From the NCBI RefSeq assembly GCF_001039355.2, contig NW_019775632.1, positions 1-64,000 of the forward strand: a stretch of DNA of 64,000 nucleotides, read 5' to 3'. Origin of the DNA: Lingula anatina. Its lineage: Eukaryota; Brachiopoda; Lingulata; Lingulida; Lingulidae. Position 1 is the stretch's first letter, and the number at the start of each line of letters is the position of its first letter. A program made the position numbers and the translations under genes. Of this stretch, positions 21,660 to 40,451 are shown piece after piece. The notes beneath the pieces were generated by a model. That model was not told the DNA's origin. It worked only from the letters and a program-made list of their open reading frames with translations, and did no database searches.

Positions 21660-24600
21660 ATTTTTTAATATTACGATTTGGTAAACGATTCAATTACTGA
21701 CTCGAAAAACTTAAGATATTCGATCGAAACAGTAGCACCGATTGGTCGTCTCGTGTAATGTGTAATATTATATTATATATATTCAGATTTCACTCTTTTT
21801 CTAGATTTCTTTGTTCAAAGGAAACTAATAAGTTTTTCAAATTGAGCAAAGTAACGTTCAGTCTCTTAGGAATTAAATGCTCGCTAAATTTCATTTATTC
21901 GATAAAACAATCAAGTGTAATTACATTATTAGGTACATATGAGATCAACAAACATTGACGGAAGAATAGTAAGCGCTAGTGTAATGTTGGCAAATAAGCG
22001 AAGACAAACTTTCGCAAGGGAGCAAATAATGAAACTTCATTTTCCGAAACGGAGCAAATAGGAACATTTTGAAACTCACAGATGCAGGTGTTTGATGTGC
22101 GATTAAGCCTTTAACTAGCCAGCGTATTGTTGCCAATTTAGTTCCCATGTACTGAAAAAGAAAAAAAAAAGAAAAAAACAGAAGAGAAAAACGTTATAGA
22201 TGTGCGTAATGTTTGTGTTAGTTTTTGCAGTAAAATTAATGTCCTTTCAAATGGTCACATCTGGGGGTTTCGAAATCCTTTGTCATTTCGGTCGATTTTT
22301 CCCATTTAAAAAGTTTTCATTGATAGTAAGAGAATATCAGTTTTGAAACGTTGGGGTATATTTTTCACATAATCCATATCGGCTAAAACGAGCGGTAGTG
22401 TAGAGAAAAGGGGCCGGAAGGCGTTAATCGAAGTGAGAGTGCCAGCCATAACAACAATGGCCATTTTTTCTTAAGAATTCGATCTTGAACCGCAAATGAT
22501 ATGAGACGCTGTTTATCTATCATTGTACATATTTAACCTTAATGTGCTTGCTTTGCTCGAAAAAGCAACCCAAGTGAAAATGATACCATAAGTCGTAATT
22601 GACAACCAATAAAAAAGCAACCAGACTTTTTTCAGAATTGACTTTTCGTGAAAAAATGGTCACTCGTGCTTGAACTGCGATGAAAGTCAATCCTTTTTTG
22701 TTTGAGCATTTAACAATTAACACCACGCATAGTAAAATATTCCACAGGGAAGTCAATTTCATAACAATATTAATCGATGGGGTGTACTATAGTGAAAATA
22801 AGGTGTATTGGCTTGTTGAACCTGGCATGTTTTCTTTGACATGGCACCATTAAGCAAAGGAAACATGGTAGGATGAGTCAAGGGCATACTTTATTCAGCC
22901 CCGCAATTTTACATCAATATGACGTAACTTAATCGTAAAAGTATTCAAGATTTGGATTATGCACAATTTGTATTACAATTAAACTAGATAATGAAGGCCC
23001 CGTTTTGAATACAATTCCGTCTGCCGTGCACGGATGTCTATTCTCAAACAGTCATTCCTACGTAGCCGTGTCCTTTATCAATAGGTCAAAAACAGTAAGC
23101 ATTGATTTGAGATCAAGTTTTACTCACAATGGTAATTTTATCTCTTCCCTTTCACTCGTTAAAAATTCATCGATGCTTGAGAAAAGCCGGTTATTTGCTG
23201 GAACATGCTAATGTAGCTGACCTAGCCTGGATGGAAAATAATATTAAGCCTAAGGAAAAAAACCCCTGTCAATGCGCAAGAGTGGATTTTCGGTAAATTT
23301 GGGTAAATTCAATTCAAATAAACACACAAATCCTTAATGGAATCAGAAACGATTTGTTTTGACTTCTGCGTCTGTGTACGTAGTAATGCTAACAGAGGGC
23401 TCTAAACGGACCCCGGTATCTCCGTTTCCAAAGTGCATAAAAACCTCTTAGTTTTGTCTATTCATCGATTCTGATACCACTTCAATTTCCAGCTGATACA
23501 CAGAAGAGGGGGCTAGAATTTCTTATTCCTCCTTTATTTAAGCTTAAGATCTATAAAGAAATAATTCATATGTATCTTAACCGTGAGAAATCGCAAATGG
23601 TGGAGTGGACTCAAAAAATGGCAAGGATCTCAAAAGTGAGAAAATCCTTCCTGCTTTGGGTGCTGAATTGCTTTCCTATTATTTGCCAAGTGTTTCGCTT
23701 GAAGACACAGGCGTTTGTTATGTTACTTGGATATTAATTTACCATTTCCCCTCATACTTTACGCCACTAGGAAATACACACCATGACGTTGGAAAATGGA
23801 AGAGAGCGGCGTGCAGCCTATTTCCTCTTCTGTCTGCTTTATTCTCTCTTCTTTTTAACAGATAACGCCTTTTTCGCTTCTTGCACGGCACTTAAATGAT
23901 TCAGTCCCGAAGCAAAATTTCAAATTCTCTATTCTTTTGTTTGAAATATTGTCATTTTAAATTTTCGACGTATAACATTAGCGAAACACCAATATATGAT
24001 GGCTCTTTATAACATGGAATTTTGCCTTTTATTTTTAAGAAAATAACTGCCCCGTCTAGTAACAGTAAATACTTTCATGTGCATGTACAGTAAGATATTT
24101 ATGCGGTATCAAAGGCAGGTGTGCTGATTTGATTAGCCGGCGTCAATGAACGCATTTACAAAGACATCAGGCCAGCACCAAGGAATGACACCAATATGTA
24201 AACAATAACAGTTTAGTTGACTTCTCAAATTCTCTTCGAGGTGCATAATGCGTGTACGTTTGAATAGACATGGCACCGCTCGGCAACAGGAGACAGATTC
24301 AAAATGACGGATGGCTTTCAGAAAAGTTATTGAAGAATAGTGCATCGACTTTGACAGCAAACTGGCTCGGGTCTCATGGATTCATTCTTCATTGTCTGTT
24401 TCACTACCAAAACTGACTTTTATACAAAAATGAATTAATCTGAAAATGGCTCAAATTTGTGCGCGCTTTGTGTGGTTTACTCGTCTGCCCCGCTTTGGCG
24501 CCAGATCTGCGGAGCAGAAGATGGAAGCTCGGCGGGAAACATAATCAGGCATTATCAACCAGTGGGGATCGTAAGGAAAATGATTGAAGACATTTAAATA

Positions 24601-27600
24601 CGATGCAAAAATAACAATGCCACGCTTCAGGGAAATAGTTGGAAATACTTGAGCTTCACTTTGGCATCCCTCTAACGTGCGGGAAATGAATAACGATTGT
24701 AGACTTAAAGGTTTTGTTAAAATACGTTACATATATAATAAAGATATTAAATTAAATAAATAAAATCTGATTCGATACTGATTGAATTGAATAATATTTC
24801 AAACTGATCTTTGGGCGAAAAGGATATATGTATAAGTGGATGGATTGGATAAAAAAAATGAAAAGATTAAAGAGCCCGCCTCATAATGAATATGTGGAGC
24901 ATTTTTAAGGTCTGAGAGTCAGTATTGTCAAAAAGAAAGAAATTACAGTGATTATCTAGGGCATCATGGCACATTATTCTATGATTACCCCTCTCATTTT
25001 GGTGTTATTTGAGCAACAAAGGCTTCGTACGGAGCTGATTAAGCTTGCAAACGATCCCCCTATAGATTTCAGACCGCGCGGGTCGTTTTCAGACGGATCG
25101 GGTTTCAATTTATTAACTAAAACATATGCCTGGATCATTTGATACCTGTCAGCCCAGTGATTTTGCAGAAATATTTCGAGATTTGAGACGGTGTAAGTAT
25201 CCCAGTTAACGAGAGGAGAGAACATTGATCAGAACGACGCGTGAAGTTGATGGATGAAAATAGTAGCGAAAAATCGCATAATTACTAAATTGGAACATAA
25301 TCTTTGCAAAAACGAAACAGTACTAAGCGCTTTATTGGGTATTATATATTACCAGGCAGATGGAATTATAAAGATAACGTGTCTCATAGAGCTTGGAATT
25401 GTAATGTCTTTGAGTTGGTGGCTGTCAGGCTAATTTGACATTCTCTAGACATACATAACAAGAAAGAAATAATAGCACATACATAAATTTCTGTTGTATT
25501 CTACCACAAGTGCGCTTCTCCCAGGGCCTCTAGCGTGTAAACGAGAAGGGGTAATTTACCCATCTGGACCTCAGGCAGTTTTGAAATAAATGTTAATCGC
25601 GAGTGCATTTCTTCGGCATTTCGATGTTGCACATGATCTTTTTTGTCTTTTGCTGAGGTGAATATTTTATGGTCAGTGACATACTTTGTAGCTGTAGCCC
25701 TTATTAGACAGTCACAGGTGTGCCACTCTTTTTATTGTGCGCTGTGGTCAGGACAAACTATCATATATATATATATATAAAGAGATGGACAAGCCCTTTT
25801 ATCATGGTGTAACGCCTTAAATGCCTGGAATTGTTGCAGCACAATAGAACTTATCACAGCGTCATTTTCCTGAAATAAATGACAGGGGCCGATGGATGGC
25901 GCTGCGATCATTTGTCCAGTGTTTGAGTATGTAAATGTTGATCTTCAAGTGAAAGCCTGTTTGGTGAAAATTTTAATCCATTCAATATTTGTATAGCTAC
26001 CGTTGATCGATATGGAGCATCTCTTACGACGCTCTGCAGTCGCTGATGATGCTCTCCAAAACACCGTCGCTTTGATTCTGGTGGCGGTGGTGGTGGGGGT
26101 GAAAATTGACCGTGGAGAGCGAAATTGAAATGGTTTCATAAATTAATGATATCTCCTCGTTATGCCTGTTTCTTTTATGCTGCTGTTGGTGTGCCACAAC
26201 TTTAATCGCAATAGTTAAGCAAACAAACCTGTAAAACGGCTCAAAAAGTGGTTTCTTTTTTATTTTGTTTGCTATAGCTTATAATGTGTGTTCCGCTATA
26301 AACATGAGCGTTCTCAAATGTTAAAACTGAGTTGCAAGAGAGAGTGCTTTCCCATTAGTAGACATACGATCTGGCATTCACGACTGTTTGCCAAAACAAC
26401 CCATATTATTCAAGAAGGATGCGTAAGGTCTGTGACTCATTGGTACCAAAAGAAAAAAAAATGAAGACAGAAAAAGGCTATATTTCAGAAATGTTAATAA
26501 AGATAATATATACAAATTGTGAAAAGAAAGAAAGTAAGAAAGAAAAAATAAGAAGGAAAGGCAAAAGGAATGAAAAAGAAAATCTTTACCAATTGAAAAA
26601 GGTAAACTCTTATGCCAGGGGCGCAAACACAGAAAAAAAATAATAAGTTGAACACTGTAGTTGCGTCAATTTGACAAACAGGAAGGACAAATCGTTAATA
26701 CAGAAGAAAAGGGTGTAAGATTTTGGCAACACGTTCTCTTTCACGTATCTAAAAATATCATTGATTCTGTACAGCTTAATGTTGATCGTCTGCGCAGTTT
26801 TTAATCGTTTACGTGCTTTTGATACTGCCCCATCCCTCCCCACCTGTCTTGACACATCAATATTTTTGTCTGCTGTTGAGTTTGTGTTTGGGGAAGTAAC
26901 TAATTCACAACTCATTACAAGTCGGGTGCCCGTTATTGATCGGGCAGGGGGCTACTTTCGAAACCCAAAGATTTATATTAGAACGTTAGCCTCTTTTCCC
27001 CCTTTCATACGTGACACGTCGGTAATTGAGGGAAACGTCGGTAAATGCAACGGGCACCTTCCTGCCTCGCGTTACAGGATAAAAGAAGAAATACCTTTTT
27101 CTGATAAGAATTTGAGAAGTCTCGATTTTTGGATCATTGTTCCGGCGTTCAATTTGCGGAGAACGATTGCGCAACAATAATATTTTTAAATTATCGTATC
27201 GGTTTGAAATCTCACTTCGCGTGATCGATTCGCAGCTTGAAGAAAAATCGGCTATAAATTGATTTGAAAGGTATCAAAGCGTGAAATGCAATTTACGGTC
27301 AAATTTAATGAAGTTGCAGTTTGAAAGGGACCGTTGAACGCTATAAATTTCTGAAGCAAAAACAAACATTAACTTTGCACTACAAATTGTATGGAACAAA
27401 AATGGTTCCTTTAGTTTATGATCCGTGAAGTATTTGGATAAAAAGCAGACGTTCAATATGCTCTGACTTCTTTGGTGGCATGGCATTGAAGAAGACATTT
27501 CTTCAGATACGTTTTAATAGTTACAAAACATCTGGACCACTGCGATTTTGATATCACCCCCAACAGATGTCAAATTTTCGCGTCTGATACTAATTAAACT

Positions 27601-28100
27601 TTAAAGTCCCTTACACCTAAACAACCCAGTTGTGAAATTCATCAAAAATTCATGACCATTCACTCTTATATTGAATATCCATTACAGATAAACAGTATTT
27701 GTATTGCTATAATACCTTGCTAAGACTGAACAACATCTGTGTATTGTGAAGGAGTGCTTTTCTTAAGTGTACGGATTTTGTGATAATTGGCAATTGTTTC
27801 GTCTTACAGTTTCTTTAATAATTGAGCCGGGTTCTTTTCTTTACGCAAGGCTCGTGTTAAACAGATCCAGAAAAAAAACTACTTCGATATGCTCGCAGCA
27901 GCTCTTCAAAGTTTTTGTCTTCATTTTGCTCTCGATTCAAACAAAGGTGATTCCTTCAACCGCACAGCGGAGCCGTTACTTGTCTACTGAAACAAGTGCA
28001 AAGAAAACTGTCAAATGATCATCTTTTATCCTCTGTAATACGATACGTCTAACTGCTATTTCTTTCGTGCTGAGATAATCACAAAATACATGGTTAACTT
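21660..28100. other. Gene-free upstream domain of SIX1/2
   Basis: No gene is recognised. Higher-complexity islands at about 22380-22520, 24120-24560, 24960-25260 and 26780-27270 are candidate enhancers, by texture only. The last contains the longest open frame outside the named genes (ATG 26779 to stop 27180, 133 codons). It has no recognisable domain and overlapping open frames on the other strand, so it is not called. A short (TA)n tract lies at 25761-25778. Confidence 0.3.
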
Positions 28101-33105
<5,005 letters not shown>

Positions 33106-34560
33106 AAACGATAGCATTTACTATACATACACAAATATATATATATATAGAAATATATATACATTTACTTATTCTAAAATGAAAATTTCCATATGTTATG
33201 TTATTCTGTCGTGTCTCCCCAGCGTTGCCAAAAACGGAACACAAGGCGTGCTGCTTTAATTTCCTGGATTTACATAGTACTTGTGGTCAAAGACCATTAT
33301 GGAAACAAACTCACTGTTCAAATTTATTGTCGTGTGTATGTACGAACGTGGAGTTTTTTCAAGTTCTCTTTTTATTTTTGGCGTTTTTTTTTATTCTGTG
33401 GATGGTGCTTCATTCGAGAGAATCAAAAAAGATATAGAGAATTAGATATTTTATTAATATCCTGTAATTTGCCAAGCTTGTTTTCACTAGTCCAGCGCTC
33501 GCTCTGTGGTTTCATCAATTTTGAGCTCTTAATTTGGGACTGCGTTTTTTTCTCACGTTTTTTAGCCTCGATATGAATATTTAAGTCCTCATAAGCTCAG
33601 AAACGCAGCAGAACACTTGCACTGCCGAGTCTTAAAGGCAAGCGCTCTTAATCGTGATGAGGGCGCAAGTTTGACGACCGTGGGGAATCCCTTCATTCGG
33701 ACAAATTGTCTTGTTAGATTTGACAGAACATTTGGAAATAGCAAGAAGAGTCAAAGACAGTTGCGTTAGGTCAACATTTCACCGTCAAAACGCGAAAGAT
33801 TCGGCAGTGCTCTTGTTCTTCCCAAAAGGAGATGCTTTAAACCAGTATGGAGAGGGTCTTTGTTTGGTTTACTTACGGTAGGTGTTCCAAAAAGGATTTT
33901 CGTTTTAATTGATGAAAATGTTTAAGCTTCATAAAATTTTGATTGAGATGCCGGCATTTCATTTCATTATCTTAACGTTTCCCGTTTTAGAACTCTGTAA
34001 TTTCTAACGCATTGTCCTGCTTAGTTGTAGTTTGTTATGATCATGTTGTTAATTAAAGAGATAAATGGAAAACAGTGTTTAGCTTAGCAAACTCTTCGGC
34101 CAAGAAAGCCGTTAAATCTTAGTTAGAAATAATCTCAAATACAAAAATAACTTAGTATGTCATAGACGCTACTGGTGCTTTTTCTGTGCAAGTAAATATA
34201 TCTATATTTTTGAAACAGTCGCCTTCGCTTTTGAAAACTATTCCTTTATTAGACAGCGAGATACATTGAAGCGAGTGTCCATTAGAAAGAGGTGCCTTTT
34301 CTTATGAGAAAGTCAAAATAACCACAGCGGTCGTTTTCCGTACTCTGAGCTGTAGACGGATCAAAAGAATTCCATTTGTATGTATATAATATATTATTTT
34401 ACTTGTAATTTTATATCGTGCATAATTTTTTCAGCTCTAGTATTTGTAATATTAGACGCTTCCAAAGCTTGTTACTATGGCGGTTGTCATATTTATTAGA
34501 ATTACAATTTAGAATTCTTTATATTAAAATCTTTCAATAAAAAATATCGGAATAAACATC
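33106..34560 (+). other. Probable SIX1/2 3' UTR
   Basis: Non-coding sequence after the stop, starting with a short (TA)n tract at 33137-33150. An AATAAA at 34536-34541 is a plausible polyadenylation signal, followed within 15 bases by a second AATAAA. Transcript extent is inferred. Confidence 0.45.
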
Positions 34561-37019
34561 AATGTCGTATTATCACTTGAACCTCAATTATTGGAATACA
34601 GGCACATCTATAATGATGATTAAGTCGCAATTATATTGGATTATTTCCCTGATGATCGAATTATCCATAATGTCATGTAGACCTCGAACCCGGCATTATA
34701 TAAAGACGGGTTGCACAAGTCCTAGCACGTCTGAAGTGGTGATGTATTAGATCCACTGCATAAAGTAAGCTGCTCGCCACAATTCTGCTGATTCTTGCGG
34801 TCTGGCGAGTCCGATCATATCTCTTCATTCTTACTATGCCAGGGACTTTTCCGATGTTCTTTTGCCTTTTATTTGAAGACGGTGTAGGGTTCCTTTCGGT
34901 CTATTAGGCAGGGCTTTTACTGTGCACCATTTGTTGCTCTGAAAGGAAACGACTTTTGGGGCAAAAGGGGAGAAAAGGCACAAGTAAGATATGATCTGTG
35001 TGCCGAGTTAGCGTATAATGCTCGTTTTTGAATGGAAGTAAACACACTTGTACACAGTACCTATTCTACGCACAGTGAATCGGGGTTACACATTAGGAGC
35101 GCAAGTTGGAAGTATTTTCATAACGGGTAAAAATATACAGCTCGGACAATTATGTAAATAGATCGGGTTTCCCCAACAAAATTCATACGAAGGAGACTAA
35201 TGTGTCCCACCTGAGCTTCTTACTACGTACGCGTGTTAGGCAATTTAAAGGTTACCTAAAGTTGTACGGAGGTTTACTAGCCCAGCTTTCTACCAAATGT
35301 CGCTACTTATAATCTCGACGGCTGTATCCTTTTTTTGCTTTCCAAAGTCGTGGAAACACGAGGACAAGTGCCGCAGAAGTCGAAGTATGCCCCCAGTGAA
35401 AAGGCCAATTTTCGTTTGGTTCAGCGAACAGCGGGAGATCAACAGTAAAAGGCAAAATTATGCATTGTGCAGTGACTTTTCACATTCGTTTGTTAATTTT
35501 ATTGAGTTGTTTTAAATGGGCATGTTTGTTCTTTTCTCAGGTGAGCCGTCGAAGCGATGCGAGTAAAAAGTAAAATAATAGTGGAATAATGCTCCCTCTA
35601 ATTTGATATTCAGTTGATTGGCGTGACCGTTTACCATACCTACGACGTATATACGTTGCCCTTGACTCACAAAAGTGGCTGGAAAAACATTTGGTTTCCA
35701 TTGTACAGGGAATCGTTGGTATTGTTCAGCGTTAACCCGGCTATTTAAAAGGAGTTGTGTTTTGATACTCAATACTTCAGCACAAAAGTCGCGCCTCGAG
35801 AGTCTGTGTGACAAGAAAGCTCTCATGCCGCTCAAGAGCACCACCTAAACGCTCCGTATTGTCACCTTTTCAGCCGTCCCCCTTCAAGTCTTGCTTACTT
35901 TGCCATTTTCCCGTACAAGTGTGTACACTGTTGGGATATCTAAATATATACCTGGGACTCCCGTGTTCATTATGTGGCTGTGGGATCAAAACCCGCCTGG
36001 CTTCTTGCCGTAATCATTCATTAAACACTAGTGTCAATAATACGGAACGTGATATACAGATATTGATATGATCATTTTGTAACTTCTGGATTTGACACAG
36101 CAGACAATGAGTACGTGTAAGATTCTAAAAGTATAATATTCTGATAAACCTTCCATGGACTTGTACGCTCCTAATGATGCACATTTAATTTCATTTTGTT
36201 ATTTCTGTTTTTAAATGAGGGTGTCTGTGATGTAGACATTTTTAAATGTCAATTTTGTTCGGGATGTATTTGACAATGTTGGTTACTATTCTACCTGAAT
36301 TGTTAGAACAAGTAATAATATGTTTTTTAAAAAAAGGAAAAGTAAAAAACGGCGCACGAAAAATGGCATAGCCCATGTAAGTGCGACAGACGTTCTTACA
36401 TTTCCTTCAAATTCTGTGAGCAATCACCTTGAAACCACGTGATTTGATTTTAAAAAAATGCCTCTTTGTCATTATATTCCAGATGGTTTATTTAAGAAAT
36501 TCTTTTACAACAAATTATTTTTTCAAGCTTATCTTCATCTAGTTTCAACAAAATTAATTTCTGTTCAGATGTTAGTACTTAGGCGTTTCAACCAGGGCAT
36601 AAATCACGTTAACTGCTTTTGTGTCGTGCGACCAGTTGAAACTTTCTGTCAGATTGTTAGTATATCTACTTTGACATACTCCAGCTTTTGTGGGGTTAAT
36701 TATTTCGCAGTGACATAATTTTGAGTGTCTCGAACAACTGGTGGTTACTCGATCCCACTTAATGGGGTATCTGTATATTTATTTCTTTGGACTAACGGCG
36801 GGTTGGAGTCGAGTGTACACTTTATATTAATGCCATTTACATTAACCTTTCCCGACTTCTCTTTGGCGAGGTCAAACGAAGTATAGTTTCAATTGTACCA
36901 AACAGATATTTCATACTTGTACAAGTATACACTCTCGAGGACGGAAACGGGAACGTTTCGAGCAACATCCTTGAAACATCCTGTGAGGAGCATTCCACAA
37001 GCAAAAAGGTTCACTGAAT
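34561..37019. other. Gene-free downstream sequence, nothing recognised
   Basis: No gene, RNA or repeat is recognised. The open frames here are short, have no domain features and often overlap frames on the opposite strand. Confidence 0.4.
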
Positions 37020-37280
37020 CATCATTCCCCCACGCTCCTCAATACTGTACTTTGCACAACATTGCGTACAAATGTCAGATACTGTTACTGCTCAGGTAAT
37101 AACATAGACAGATATTTCGGCCGAGAAGGCCTCACACAACCTGAACGTACTTTTAGCCCATATATTGTCGGTATTGAGAATCGTATATCATTCCCTCACG
37201 CTCTTCAATACTGTACTTTGCAAGAACATTGCGTAAGAAAGTGGGATACTGTTACTGCTCAGGTAATAATATCTGCAGAC
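37020..37280. repeat. Direct repeat, two copies of about 90 bp
   Basis: The segment 37020-37110 recurs at 37187-37280 with a period of about 167 bp. Shared blocks include AATACTGTACTTTGCA, ACATTGCGTA and ATACTGTTACTGCTCAGGTA. Divergence is roughly 15 percent by eye. The segment between the copies is not obviously repeated. The origin could be a tandem duplication or two insertions of one element. Confidence 0.8.
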
Positions 37281-40200
37281 ATTTTGGTTTAGAAGAGAAA
37301 GTCTCGAAAAACAAGAGAAGTACATTCTGTCGGCATTTGTGGCTTCTATCAATCATGCTTCCCATTTCAAGTTCTGCGAAATGCCAGTATAATGTTGGTT
37401 GTCGGATAAGTACTGGCATTCTCCTAAGAACACATATAATTTCGGTTACATGGATGTTCCAGGCGTATTGCTGACCTGCGAACACGATAAAGTAAGCATT
37501 ATCAATAGCACCAATTGATTAACACAGTGGACCGGAGGTTTTAGGGAACTGCCGACGGATACGGCACTAAAATACACAGAAACTATAATATTACTAATAA
37601 AAGGTGGATTTAAACCGTACAAGAATAATAAAATCACCAGGTTAAGGGCAACGTATTGTTTTTACTTCATTTCCTTGGCTTGTCGATAAGAAAAACAATG
37701 GTTGCGATCGCGGCAACAGGGGAGCATTAATTATTCTACGGAGGTATCGGGTTTCTGGCGAGCCACTCGTCTTATCTAAATTGTAATTCGAAATCGAGAT
37801 GCTATGCCAGAAATCCGATGGCAGAAAATTAATTCTTATACATATTTGGGGCAACGTCATTTAGATCGGACTTGTGGTTGTTGCATACAGTTATTACGGA
37901 GCAGCCTTGAACAGGTGTTTTTAGTTTTAAGCAGTTTTTTTGTTGCTTTCGGGTCAGTGGAACAGTGGCAAACTTCATCAGTTTATGTGAATAGTTGGCA
38001 AAGCTGACAGCAGTAAAAAACTATTTCAATTAGTAGGAACATTTATTAACTGAAAGCATTATTGAGAACAAAAATGGTTCGTTAATTTTACACGTCTGTG
38101 AATGAGTGCTGTTTGTGCACATTTCGGCATATTTAACAAGATGTAATGAAAACTCATTAAAAAAATTGAAGATTCTCACCTTAGAAAACCCTATATTTCA
38201 CTTGTTAACACTTTTTGGACACAGAAATGTAACACTCAAACACAGTCTCAGGTATTCTATTAAGATGCTTAGATTGGAAATACTTAGATTTGAAATATAT
38301 AATCCGATTACTACATATAGTCATCTTTCCTCTTGATTGAAACTAATCTTCAGATATCTAGTTCACCAATATCTTGCCATCATGAATTCTTCTCGTATTC
38401 CATAACGGATTAAAGCGAAAACATTCTGCACCTAAAGCTATGAAATGATTGTTGCTATTTCACAAGGGTTTTTCGAGTCCATTTTCTTTCCTACCTCCTC
38501 GGCCACCCGATTACATAAATTGGGTAGCACACAGACTTTACTTTTTGATGCAAGATCGTGAGATCGCCACTGATTAAAAGATAATTAATTTATAATTAAA
38601 TGTTTTAAGGTCGTAATGAAAAAGACAAGAAAATAAGATAAGCTGTCAAGCGAAAATGGTTGGCAAGGCGCAGAAATGAAATGCGACATCATTGCTCTCT
38701 AGAGACGAATGTTCATTTTGCCGTCGATATGAAAGCTGAAGTATGAGATGGTGTTGTCTCTCACTTCTCGAGCTCTCACGCACATCACGGCAGCGTCCGC
38801 GCTTGCCATTTCTAGGGCTGCGACCAATTCTATTTATGTAAACCATATAGAATTTGCAAGATATTTTTCTTTGTTTATTTCAGTAACGATGGCTGGTTCT
38901 CGCTACTCCATTTTCTCCTTTTATTTATTGAACCTCCTCTATGAGAAAAAAAATCAACACCATTGTAGATAATCGGTTGAATAACATATCGATCCTCCAC
39001 TGTGCAGACTTTGAAGCATAATAATTTAAGGTGACAGTATTACCATAATTCGTTTTGAAATTTTTAATTAAGTCTCATTCCATGTTGCGTATAATTCGTG
39101 TTAATAATAACAAAAAATAAGAATCAAATCAGAGAGTATATCAAAGTCAAATAAATATTTCCATTCTTCGCTAAGCAACTGTGCCGTTCGTTGGCAATAT
39201 TGACTCACTTTAAAATCGGTGAGCCAAGTGTCTTTTTACACAGCGTTCCAGTTGCAAACATTAATATTATGAGATCAAACCTCACGACAGAAAGAAACAC
39301 GACCTGTCATTGAAGAATAATCAAACATTTGCCTTCAAATGTTTCTGTTTTCTGCTTAAGTAATTTACAGGCATGTTTTCCCAAAAAATCAAATGCGAAG
39401 GTTTGTTTTTTAAAACAACTAAGATATTCAAAGGTTTGACTTTTACATTTTAGTCGTATATTATTTCTGTGTAAACCTATTAATGGCGGTCGTCTTCAAC
39501 GGTGGGGGAGCTGTTTTCATGGGCTTTAAGACACCCAAACAGAAAGAGTACATATATATCTAAAGACATATTAAAATATTACAAAGAAGAAACTTCAAAA
39601 GCCAGAGGATGATTACAGCGAGTTTATTAAGGGTTTTTGAGCCCCTCTCACCGGGCAATCTTATAGCAGAAAAAGTACAGAAGTCAAGCACTCCATTATC
39701 CACTAAGTAAACGAAGATCCCGCAGAAAAGAGTATTATTAACTTTATTAAGAAGCGTAAGTTAAAGTAAATTCCCTTCCAATTCAGCCTTGGGCTAGCTT
39801 TTATACAAACGGCGAGATGTTAAGAGAAAATTACCAGGCTGTGCGTACGAACCTTAAAAAACAGATTCTTTGTAACACAGTGCTATCCAATTACCGTTTG
39901 GCCCAGAGCTAGTTAGGAGCGACAAAAGACGAAAATGGTTTTCCCGCGATTGAATAGCGGGCCGCTTCACGCATGAAAAAATCTAAGTTTTCAATAAGAA
40001 CATGTGCCTAAAGACAGTACGCTTTCAAATTAAAATTGTTTTTTTTTCTTCGTTTCTTTTTTATCATTGTCACACTAACCGTGATATATGCAACCGGGAG
40101 CTGAGAGTTACAGTTACTTAAAAAGGAAAGAGCGGTAAGGGTGAGTTGAATTGAACTTTTTTGGCAACGCGTTTATATCAAATAAAATTTCAAGAATGTG

Positions 40201-40385
40201 AATACAAATAATTTAAGTATACAAATATAGAAGTTCTATATATTCCATCTTTCTTATGTAATAAAATTTATTTGACTGCACAGAATATTTTTAATCTGTG
40301 AAGTCCCATTACAATTGGGAGATTTTATCAATGTTAAAGAATACGTAAATGTGTGTTGAATAACGTCAGGGATCCAGATGTTAAT

Positions 40386-40388
<3 letters not shown>
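37281..40388. other. Gene-free downstream sequence, nothing recognised
   Basis: AT-rich, with no supported gene or repeat. Confidence 0.4.

Positions 40389-40448
<60 letters not shown>
40389..40448. repeat. (GA)n microsatellite
   Basis: About 30 GA units with one AC interruption at 40419-40420. Confidence 0.95.

Positions 40449-40451
<3 letters not shown>

Noticed and set aside
26779-27180. 133-codon open frame with a hydrophobic start
   Set aside because: No recognisable domain. Frames on the opposite strand are open over the same bases, and there are no supporting splice or polyadenylation signals. More likely a non-coding island.
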